Source of the DNA: Variovorax sp. J2L1-78
GTDB lineage: Bacteria > Pseudomonadota > Gammaproteobacteria > Burkholderiales > Burkholderiaceae_C
NCBI RefSeq assembly: GCF_030317205.1
Contig: NZ_JASZYB010000003.1
Span: 496,001-560,000, forward strand
Length of the DNA stretch: 64,000 nt
Reading direction: 5' to 3'
Shown here: piece after piece, positions 9,179 through 16,097 of the stretch
How positions within the stretch are numbered: the first letter of the stretch is position 1
Layout of the letters: every line of letters begins with the position of its first letter
Made by a program: the position numbers and the translations under genes
Notes under the pieces: generated by a model
What the model was told of the DNA's origin: nothing
The model's database searches: none
What the model saw: the letters and a program-made list of their open reading frames with translations, nothing else

Positions 9179-9820
9179 TCATTCCAAAGGGAGGTCGAGC
9201 ACGCCGCGCGCGGCGGAGCGTGCCTTCAGGTCGGCGAACCAGCGCTCGACGTTCGGCCAGGCCGGCCGGGTGTAGTCGGTGGGCGGCAGGCCGAACCAGC
9301 GGTGCGCCTCGCAACCGACCGGGATGTCGGCCATGGTGAAGGCGTCGCCCATCATGAAGGCGCGCGTGGCCAGGTGCGCGTCGAGCAGCGCGAACAGCGG
9401 CTCGGTGGCCTGCACCGAGCGCTCGATGACCGCGCTGTCGCGCTCGGCCGCCGGCGTGCGGATCCACTGCTTGAAGGCGCCACCGCTCGCCGGGTTCAGG
9501 GCGGTCTGCTGCCAGTCCATCCAGCGCTCGGCGTCGAAGCGCCCGTGCAGCGTCTCGGGGTAGAGCGTGCCCGGCGAATGCTTGGCGCAGAGGTAGCGCA
9601 CGATCACGTTCGACTCCCACAGCACCAGGCGCGCCTCGCCTTCGCCGTCGTCGATGCAGGGCACCAGCGCGTTCGGATTGAGCGCCAGGTAGTCGAGTGT
9701 CTGCACCACGCCGAACTTTCCGCCGGCCTCGGTGCGCTGGAAGTCGAGCCCGAGCTCCTGCGCGCACCAGACGACCTTGCGCACGTTGATCGAACTGATG
9801 CGGCCCCAGATGTTGAGCAT
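9179..9820 (-). CDS. glutathione S-transferase family protein
   Basis: A 213-residue protein with the two-domain layout of cytosolic GSTs. The N-terminal thioredoxin-like half contains SSINVRKVVWCAQELGL and the cis-proline/glutathione-binding region NPNALVPCIDDGE, followed by LWESNVIVRYLC. The all-alpha C-terminal half contains MMGDAFTMADIPVGC, the usual N-capping motif. The likely glutathione-activating residue is a Ser in RISSINV. The role is probably detoxification or a glutathione-linked step, and the substrate is unknown. Its stop is ten bases from the start of the PhzF gene. Confidence 0.87.
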   Translation of the reverse strand: MLNIWGRISSINVRKVVWCAQELGLDFQRTEAGGKFGVVQTLDYLALNPNALVPCIDDGEGEARLVLWESNVIVRYLCAKHSPGTLYPETLHGRFDAERWMDWQQTALNPASGGAFKQWIRTPAAERDSAVIERSVQATEPLFALLDAHLATRAFMMGDAFTMADIPVGCEAHRWFGLPPTDYTRPAWPNVERWFADLKARSAARGVLDLPLE

Positions 9821-9865
9821 GTCTTTTCTCTTTCTTGATTCGTTGTCGTGTGAGCTGACGGTGGC

Positions 9866-10501
9866 TCAGCGCGGCGCCGGGCGGTCCAGCATCAGCAGCC
9901 GCAGCGCCAGGCCGAGCATCGCCACGGCCAGCAGCCGGTGTTGCAGGCGCGCGGCACCGGGGCGGCGCTGCAGCCATCGGCCCACCTGGCCGCTGAAGGC
10001 GCCCAGCAGCGTGTTGAAGGCCAGCGCCGCGAGCGAGAGCATGCCGCCCAGCAGCACCAGCTGCAGTGTGACGTGGCCGAGCGCGGGGTCGACGAACTGC
10101 GGCAGGAACAGCATGAAGAACAGCAGCGCCTTCGGATTCACCAGGTTGTTAAGCCAGGCCTGCCGCACGATGCGCGCGAACGGCGCGGGCGATGCCGCGC
10201 CGACCACGGCCGCGCCGCCGTCGCGCCAGGCCTTGGCCGCGAGCCAGAACAGGTACGCCGCGCCGGCGTAGCGCAGCAGATCGAAGGCCGGCGCCCAGGC
10301 CGCGACCAGCGCGGTGATGCCGGTGGCGGCGCACAGCGTGTGCACCAGGTCGGCCGCCGAGATGCCGATCGCCGCCGCGAAACCGCCGCGCGGTCCCCGC
10401 GCCACGCCGTGCGCGAGCACGAAGGCCATGTTCGGCCCGGGCGAGAGAAACAGGGCCAGGACGGCGAGCAGGAACAGCCCCAGGGTGGTGAGGTCGATCA
10501 T
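9866..10501 (-). CDS. LysE family amino-acid translocator
   Basis: A 211-residue polytopic membrane protein with the LysE/RhtB signature LFLSPGPNMAFVLAHG near the N-terminus and the second block NNLVNPKALLFFMLFLPQF. About six membrane segments are visible. It is the second of three LysE-type genes in the minus-strand block and lies 31 bases downstream of an aminotransferase gene, so the exported compound may be a substrate or product of that enzyme. Which amino acid or amine it moves cannot be told from sequence. Confidence 0.88.
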   Translation of the reverse strand: MIDLTTLGLFLLAVLALFLSPGPNMAFVLAHGVARGPRGGFAAAIGISAADLVHTLCAATGITALVAAWAPAFDLLRYAGAAYLFWLAAKAWRDGGAAVVGAASPAPFARIVRQAWLNNLVNPKALLFFMLFLPQFVDPALGHVTLQLVLLGGMLSLAALAFNTLLGAFSGQVGRWLQRRPGAARLQHRLLAVAMLGLALRLLMLDRPAPR

Positions 10502-10532
10502 GGTGCTCGCGTGGCGCCCCGTTCCGTGGTGC

Positions 10533-11774
10533 TCAGGTCGCGGCCAGCTCGCGCTGCACGCGGGCAGCCGCGTCGTGCGCCAGCTGCTCGCGCAGGGTCG
10601 CGGCCAGCGCGGCGATGGCGGTGTCGATCTCCTCGACGCTGGCGGTCACGAAGGACAGGCGCAGCGTGCGCGGGTCGCCCTGGCCGTCGGCATAGAAGGG
10701 CGCGCCGGGCACGAAAGCCACGCCGCGCGCGACCGCCTTGGGCAGCAGCTTCACGGTGTCGATGCCCTCGGGCAGCCGTGCCCACATGAACATGCCGCCG
10801 ATGGGCGCGTTGAACGTCACGTCCAGGCCCTTCATCTCGCGCGTGAGGGCGGCGGCCATGGCGTCGCGCTGGCGCTTGTACAGCGCGCGGATGGTCGGCA
10901 CGTGGCGCGCCAGGAAGCCGTCCTTCATCACTTCGACCACCATGCGCTGCGTGAAGATCGGCGTGTGCAGGTCGACCGCCTGCTTGGCCTGCAGCAGCTT
11001 CGGGTAGATCGCCTTCGGCGCCACCAGGAAGCCCAGGCGCAGGCCGGGCGCCAGCACCTTCGAGAAGGAGCCGAGGTAGATGCAGCCTTCGGGGTTGCGC
11101 GCGGTCAGCGGCAGCGGCGGCGCTTCGTCGAACCACAGGTCGCCGTAGGGGTTGTCCTCGATGATCGGCAGGTTGGCGGCTTTCGCGGCGGCCGACACGG
11201 CAGCGCGGCGCGCCTCGCTCATCGTGCGGCCGGTGGGGTTCTGGAAGTTGGGGAGCAGGTAGATGAAGCGCGCCGCGTCTTCGGAAGCAGCCCCTGCGGT
11301 GCCGCGTGCCTTCGCCACCAGGTCCTCGACGATCACGCCCTCGTCATCGCTCGCCACGCTCACCGGGGTCGGCTCCATCGGCGAGAAGGCCTGCAGCGCG
11401 CCGAGGTAGGTCGGCGTCTCGACCAGCACGCGGCTGCCGGGGTCGATCAGCACCTTGGCGACCAGGTCGAGGCCCTGCTGCGAGCCGGTGGTGATCAGTA
11501 CCTGCGCCGGGTCGACGTCCCAGGGCAGCATGTCGGCCACCGCCTGGCGCAGCGGGCCGTAGCCTTCGCTCGCGGCGTACTGCAGCGCGGCCGCGCCGTC
11601 GTTGGCCAGCACGTGGGCGCAGGCGTCGGCGAAGGCGCTGATCGGGAAGGTCTTGGGCGAGGGCAGGCCGCCGGCCAGGCTGATGATGCCGGGCAGATCG
11701 GTCACCTTGAGGATCTCGCGCAGCACCGAGGGGTTCATCTTCTCGGCGCGTGCGGCCATCTTCCATGTCGTCAT
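10533..11774 (-). CDS. PLP-dependent aminotransferase, class I/II (2-aminoadipate-aminotransferase-like)
   Basis: A 413-residue fold-type I aminotransferase. The frame is open far upstream, but the start at 11774 gives the family N-terminus (MNPSVLREILK, then ISLAGGLPSPKTFP). Lys239 in YLGSFSKVLAPGLRLGF is the PLP lysine, IEDNPYGDLWF carries the ring-stacking region, and LRLSFVTAS contains the C-terminal carboxylate-binding arginine. The sequence resembles LysN/2-aminoadipate transaminase and the enzymatic half of MocR proteins, and there is no DNA-binding domain. It lies between two exporter genes and is probably part of the regulon of the divergent MocR regulator. Confidence 0.87.
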   Translation of the reverse strand: MTTWKMAARAEKMNPSVLREILKVTDLPGIISLAGGLPSPKTFPISAFADACAHVLANDGAAALQYAASEGYGPLRQAVADMLPWDVDPAQVLITTGSQQGLDLVAKVLIDPGSRVLVETPTYLGALQAFSPMEPTPVSVASDDEGVIVEDLVAKARGTAGAASEDAARFIYLLPNFQNPTGRTMSEARRAAVSAAAKAANLPIIEDNPYGDLWFDEAPPLPLTARNPEGCIYLGSFSKVLAPGLRLGFLVAPKAIYPKLLQAKQAVDLHTPIFTQRMVVEVMKDGFLARHVPTIRALYKRQRDAMAAALTREMKGLDVTFNAPIGGMFMWARLPEGIDTVKLLPKAVARGVAFVPGAPFYADGQGDPRTLRLSFVTASVEEIDTAIAALAATLREQLAHDAAARVQRELAAT

Positions 11775-11839
11775 GATTTTTCCTGGAGGCGAGGGGGGAG
11801 GGTTGTCGTGGTCGGAGGGGAATCGAAAAGTGTGCCGCG

Positions 11840-12775
11840 TCAGCGCGGGCCTTGCGAGAGTTTCTTGCCGATGAGCACCGTGGCGACCACCGCGAGTGCG
11901 AAACCCAGTGTGACTGCATCGAGCGGCTCGCCCAGCAGCGGCACCGCCGCGAGGATCGAGAGAAAGGGTTGCAGCAACTGGGCCTGGCTCACTCGCAGCG
12001 CACCGCCCATGGCGAGGCCGCGGTACCAGGCGAAGAAGGCGATCCACATCGAGAACACGCCGACGTAGGCCAGGCCGGCCCAGGCTGTCCACGCGACCGG
12101 CTGCGACGGCCAGGTCAGGAGTGCCCCGGGCAGCGTCACCGGCAGTGCCATCACGCAGACCCAGCAGATCACCCGTTCGGCACCGAGCGCGGGCGTGACC
12201 TGGGCGCCGTAGATGTAGCCGAACGATGCGGCGAGCACCGCGCCCACCAGCAGCAGGTCGGCCCACTCGAAGCCGAAACCGTGGCCCTGCTGCCCGGCCC
12301 GCAGCAGCGAGAAGGCCACCACCAGCCCGCTGCCGACCACGGCGCAGACCCAGAAGCCCAGCCGCGCGCGCTGGTGCAGCACCCAGGCCGCGATGGCGGC
12401 GGTGGCCAGCGGCAGCAGGGCGGTCACCACGGCCGCATGGCTGGCGGTGACGGCGCGCAAGGCAAAGCCGAGCAGCAACGGGTAGCCGATCACGTTGCCG
12501 AGCACCGCCATGCCCAGCGGCTTCCACTGGTGGCGTTCGGGCCGCGGCGCGCGCGTGGCGAGCAGGAACAGGATCGACAGCGCCCCGGCCAGCGCCGCGC
12601 GGCCGAGGGTCATGAACCAGGGCGAGAGCTGCGGCGCAGCCTGCGTGCCGGTGGCCAGCCGTGTCATCGGCAGCGTGACCGCGAACAGCGCGACGCCGAG
12701 CACGCCCAGCCACATGCCCAGCGTCTCGCGGCGCATGCCGAGGGGGCGGTCTTGATCGACCGGCAAGGCGCTCAT
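11840..12775 (-). CDS. EamA/DMT family transporter
   Basis: A 311-residue membrane protein with about ten hydrophobic helices in two repeats, as in drug/metabolite transporters. The start at 12775 overlaps the upstream LysE gene by four bases (ATGA); the open frame beyond it only reads that gene out of frame. FALRAVTASHAAVVTALLPL in the first half and LLQPFLSILAAVPLLGEPLD in the second are the two EamA repeat signatures. Family members such as RhtA export amino acids or other small metabolites. Coupling to a LysE exporter and an aminotransferase supports a metabolite-export role. Confidence 0.87.
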   Translation of the reverse strand: MSALPVDQDRPLGMRRETLGMWLGVLGVALFAVTLPMTRLATGTQAAPQLSPWFMTLGRAALAGALSILFLLATRAPRPERHQWKPLGMAVLGNVIGYPLLLGFALRAVTASHAAVVTALLPLATAAIAAWVLHQRARLGFWVCAVVGSGLVVAFSLLRAGQQGHGFGFEWADLLLVGAVLAASFGYIYGAQVTPALGAERVICWVCVMALPVTLPGALLTWPSQPVAWTAWAGLAYVGVFSMWIAFFAWYRGLAMGGALRVSQAQLLQPFLSILAAVPLLGEPLDAVTLGFALAVVATVLIGKKLSQGPR

Positions 12776-13380
12776 ACCTTCACCATCCAGGCGGCGGTCA
12801 GCACCAATACGGCGGCCATCGCGCGGTTGAACCACAGCAGCCGGCGTCCGGTGGCCAGCCAGCCGCGCAGCAGCGCGCCGACCAGTGCGTAGGTGAAGTT
12901 GCTGGCGAAGGCGTAGACGAGCATCACCGAGGCGACGATGGCGAAGCGTTGCAGCGCATCGGCGTGGCCGGCGATCCATCCCGCCACCAGCGTCAGCGCC
13001 AGCAGCCACGCCTTGATGTTGAGGAACTGCAGCATCACACCCTGCACGAAGCCCACGCGGACGGCGGCGTCGCCGGCTTTGCCGAGCGTGGCGCTGCCGC
13101 TGAGCTTGAAGGCGAGCCACAGCAGGTAGGCGATGCCGAGCGCCTTGATGACCCAGCGCAGCGCGGGCACCGCCACCACCAGCGCGCCGATGCCGGCCGT
13201 GCACAGCGCGAGCAGCACGGTCCAGCCGATCGGCACGGCCAGCACGAAGCGCATCGCGCGCGGCAGGCCGCCGTTGGCGGCGAGGGCGGTGGAGAGCGTG
13301 GTGTTCGGTCCGGGCGAAAAACTCATCGCCGTGGCCAACACCAGCAGCGCCATGAATTCTTGCCAGGTCATGGCACACAC
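12772..13380 (-). CDS. LysE family amino-acid translocator
   Basis: A 202-residue membrane protein with LATAMSFSPGPNTTLSTAL at the N-terminus (LysE/RhtB signature) and the second conserved block QFLNIKAWLLALTLVAGW. A start three codons later at MTWQEF (13371) is equally plausible and leaves more room for a promoter. It is the first gene of the minus-strand block and faces the MocR regulator gene across fewer than 100 bases, so it is the most likely direct target of that regulator. Its stop overlaps the EamA gene start as ATGA. Confidence 0.88.
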   Translation of the reverse strand: MCAMTWQEFMALLVLATAMSFSPGPNTTLSTALAANGGLPRAMRFVLAVPIGWTVLLALCTAGIGALVVAVPALRWVIKALGIAYLLWLAFKLSGSATLGKAGDAAVRVGFVQGVMLQFLNIKAWLLALTLVAGWIAGHADALQRFAIVASVMLVYAFASNFTYALVGALLRGWLATGRRLLWFNRAMAAVLVLTAAWMVKV

Positions 13381-13397
13381 TCTAGACTGATGACCAT

Positions 13398-13440
13398 TAC
13401 AGTGCCAATACAGTTAGTCGGACATGGACGTCGACTGTAT
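13398..13440. promoter_or_regulatory. putative MocR operator: paired direct repeat plus inverted copy
   Basis: TACAGT occurs at 13398-13403 and again at 13409-13414, 11 bases apart, about one helical turn. An inverted copy, ACTGTA, is at 13434-13439. With flanking bases, ATACAGT (13408-13414) and ACTGTAT (13434-13440) form a perfect 7-base inverted repeat. MocR-type regulators typically bind a direct repeat together with an inverted element in the divergent promoter region, so location and layout both fit. The inverted copy falls after a possible ATG at 13424, which argues for the later regulator start at 13469. Confidence 0.55.
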
Positions 13441-13468
13441 CGGCCGACTGCACGACACAGAGCCCCCG

Positions 13469-14899
13469 ATGCTGACACGAACCTCCACCCAGTCCCTGAC
13501 CAGCCAGTTGGCTGACCGCTTCGCCGAGCGCATCCGCACCCGGCTGCTGCCGCCCGGCGCGCGCCTGCCGTCGGTGCGCGAATGCGCGCGGCAGCAGGGC
13601 GTGAGCCCGCACACCGTGGTGGCCGCCTACGACCAGTTGCTGGCGCAGGGCCTGGTGGAGGCGCGGCGCCAGCGCGGCTTCTTCGTGCGCGACGCGGCAC
13701 CGACGCCCTCGACATCGGCTTCCGCGATGGCGCCCCGGCCCGCGCGCGACGGCGTGCCGGCCAGCACCGTCCGGGTGGGAGGCGTGCCGGCGGATGCCAG
13801 CTCGCTCATCCGCGGCATGTTCCACCGCCAGAGCGACAAGCCGCAGCCCGGCATGGGCGTGTTCCCGCCCGACTGGATGGATTCGACCTTCATGCCGACC
13901 TCGCTGCGGCGGCTGACCGGCACCCGCGCGCTGCAGGAGATCTCGCTGCAGTACGGCGAGCCGGCCGGCGACAGCGCGCTGCGCCGCAGCCTGTCGCAGA
14001 AGCTGATGGGCATCAACATCCCGGCGGCACCGGAGCAGATCCTCACCACCATCGGTGCCACGCACGCGCTCGACATCGTGAGCCGCACGCTGCTGCGCGC
14101 CGGCGACCCGGTGATGGTCGAGGAGCCGGGCTGGGCCATCGAGTTCGCACGGCTCGAAGCGCTGGGCATGCGCATCCTGCCGGTGCCGCGGCGGGCCGAC
14201 GGGCCCGACCTGGCGGTGATGGCGCAGTACTGCGAGACGCACCAACCCAAGCTCTTCGTCAGCGTGAGCGTGCTGCACAACCCGACCGGCTACAGCCTGT
14301 CGCCCGGCAGCGCGCACCGGGTGCTGCAACTGGCCAACCAGCACGACTTCCACATCGTCGAGGACGACACCTACAGCCACCTCGCGCCCGAACACGCCAC
14401 GCGCCTGTGCGCGCTCGACGGGCTGCAGCGCACGATCTACGTGAGCGGCTTCGCGAAGATCCTCGCGCCCAACTGGCGCATCGGTTTTCTGGCGGCGGCG
14501 CCGGCGCTGTTCGGCCGGCTGCTGGAAACCAAGCTGCTGGCCACGCTCACCACGCCGGCGCTCTTCGAGCGGGCGCTGGCCTGGTGCATCGACCAGGGCC
14601 AGCTGCGGCGGCATGCCGAGCGCGTGCGCGTGCGGCTCGACGGGGCGCGCGCGCGCACGGTGAAGCTGGCGCTGGCGCACGGCTGCCGCTTCGAGTCGGA
14701 ACCGGCGGGGCTGTTCGGCTGGGTCGACACCGGCGTCGACACCGACGCGCTGACCCAGCGCATGCTCGACGAGGGCTACCTGCTGGCGCCCGGTTCGCTG
14801 TTCCATGCGCGCCGGCCGCCGAGCACGCTGATGCGCATCAACTTCGCGACGGCGCAGGACGCCGCCTTCTGGAAGGTGTTCGCGAAGGTGCGGGGCTGA
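13469..14899 (+). CDS. MocR-type transcriptional regulator (GntR winged helix plus aminotransferase domain)
   Basis: A 476-residue regulator. Residues about 1-75 form a GntR-type winged helix: LPSVRECARQQGVSPHTVV is the recognition region and LVEARRQRGFFV the wing. From about residue 110 a fold-type I aminotransferase domain follows, with Lys330 in SGFAKILAPNWRIGF as the PLP lysine and EDDTYSHLAP in the cofactor region. Proteins of this kind (PdxR, GabR, TauR and others) sense PLP or a PLP-amino-acid adduct and often control transport and catabolism of one amino compound. An ATG 15 codons upstream (13424) is possible, but it would place the operator-like repeat inside the gene. It is divergent from the exporter block and probably also autoregulates. 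Confidence 0.88.
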   Translation: MLTRTSTQSLTSQLADRFAERIRTRLLPPGARLPSVRECARQQGVSPHTVVAAYDQLLAQGLVEARRQRGFFVRDAAPTPSTSASAMAPRPARDGVPASTVRVGGVPADASSLIRGMFHRQSDKPQPGMGVFPPDWMDSTFMPTSLRRLTGTRALQEISLQYGEPAGDSALRRSLSQKLMGINIPAAPEQILTTIGATHALDIVSRTLLRAGDPVMVEEPGWAIEFARLEALGMRILPVPRRADGPDLAVMAQYCETHQPKLFVSVSVLHNPTGYSLSPGSAHRVLQLANQHDFHIVEDDTYSHLAPEHATRLCALDGLQRTIYVSGFAKILAPNWRIGFLAAAPALFGRLLETKLLATLTTPALFERALAWCIDQGQLRRHAERVRVRLDGARARTVKLALAHGCRFESEPAGLFGWVDTGVDTDALTQRMLDEGYLLAPGSLFHARRPPSTLMRINFATAQDAAFWKVFAKVRG

Positions 14900-14914
14900 G
14901 CCGCGCAGGGCCGA

Positions 14915-16039
14915 TCAGGTGCGGATGCGCCCGTCGCCCGTGATCATCGACAGCTCGACGAACTTCGACGCCACATGGTTCTTCGGCGAGAACGACACCT
15001 CGAAGCCGCCGAACTGCTGGCGGTCGATGCTCTCCAGGCCCTGGATCAGCCCGTCGCGCGTGAGCTTGCCCGGCGCGCGGCGCAGGCCTTCGGTCAGCAC
15101 CTTGGCCGCGAGATAGCCTTCCATGCTCGAGAAGTTCGGCTTGGTGGCGCCGCCGGACTTTTTCGCGGCGTCGCTGAATTCGCGCGTGATCGCGTTGGCC
15201 GGGCTGTAGGGCGAGGGCACCACCTGCGTGACGACCACGCCGGCGCCGTCCTTGCCGAGCGCGTCCGCCAGCGCCTGCGTGCCGACGAAGGACACGTTGT
15301 AGAAGGTGCCGCCGAAGCCGACCTTGCGCGCCTCGCGGATGAAGGCGGCGCAGGAGTTGTAGGCGCTGACCTGGATCACCGCGTCGGGCTTGGCGGCGGT
15401 GATCGTCTTCACGGCGGCGGCCACGTCGACCGAGTTGCGCTCTACGGTCGCCAGGGCGGCGGGCTTGAGGTCGAGCTGCGCCAGCGCCAGCGTGGCGCCG
15501 TCCAGGCCGGCCTTGCCGTAGGCGTCGTTCTGGTAGAAGACCGCGATCTTCTTCAGGCCCAGGTTGGTGAGCTGCTTGACGATCAGCGCGGTCTCGTCGT
15601 TGTACGACGCGCGCAGGTGGAACACGTTGCGGTTGAAGGGCTCGCGCAGTGCCATGGCGCCGGTGAAGGGCGCGATGAAGGGCACCCGGTCCTTCACGGC
15701 CAGCGGCAGTGCCGCCAGGCTGGTCGGCGTGCCGATGTAGCCGAACAGCGCGAAGGCGTCCTCGGTGATCAGCTTCTGCGTGTTGGCGACGGTGCGGTCG
15801 GGCTCGTAGCCGTCATCCAGGAACTTGATCTCGACGTCGCGGTGGCCCGGCACGGCGTTGTACTGGTCCAGGTACAGCTTGGCGCCTTGGTAGAACTGGA
15901 TGCCCAGTTGCGCGGCCGGTCCGCTGAACGGGGCCGACTGGCCCAGCACGATCGGCGTCTCGCTCTGCGCGCGCGCCAGCTGAAAACCACCGAGTGCGGC
16001 CGCACCGGCCGCCATCGAGAAATGCCTGCGATTGATCAT
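14915..16039 (-). CDS. ABC transporter substrate-binding protein, branched-chain amino acid type (LivJ-like)
   Basis: A 374-residue periplasmic binding protein (Peripla_BP_6 type). The start at 16039 gives MINRRHFSMAAG, a signal peptide with a twin-arginine-like RRHF motif, and likely cleavage after LARA. The mature part begins TPIVLGQSAPFSGPAAQLG, the standard opening of LivJ-type proteins, and continues with LYLDQYNA and GLKKIAVFYQNDAYGKAG. No permease or ATPase gene of the Liv system is adjacent, so it is an orphan here and may feed a transporter encoded elsewhere. Substrates of this family range from leucine-type amino acids to urea and aromatic acids; the ligand is not evident. Confidence 0.87.
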   Translation of the reverse strand: MINRRHFSMAAGAAALGGFQLARAQSETPIVLGQSAPFSGPAAQLGIQFYQGAKLYLDQYNAVPGHRDVEIKFLDDGYEPDRTVANTQKLITEDAFALFGYIGTPTSLAALPLAVKDRVPFIAPFTGAMALREPFNRNVFHLRASYNDETALIVKQLTNLGLKKIAVFYQNDAYGKAGLDGATLALAQLDLKPAALATVERNSVDVAAAVKTITAAKPDAVIQVSAYNSCAAFIREARKVGFGGTFYNVSFVGTQALADALGKDGAGVVVTQVVPSPYSPANAITREFSDAAKKSGGATKPNFSSMEGYLAAKVLTEGLRRAPGKLTRDGLIQGLESIDRQQFGGFEVSFSPKNHVASKFVELSMITGDGRIRT

Positions 16040-16097
16040 GGGTCGAACCTCCGCGCGTGCTCGCGCCAACAACAAGGACTGGAACTAGACTCGGCCG

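Noticed and set aside
5935..13380. Recent tandem duplication of the three LysE genes
   Set aside because: Beyond the common signature their sequences differ throughout, and they are separated by unrelated genes.
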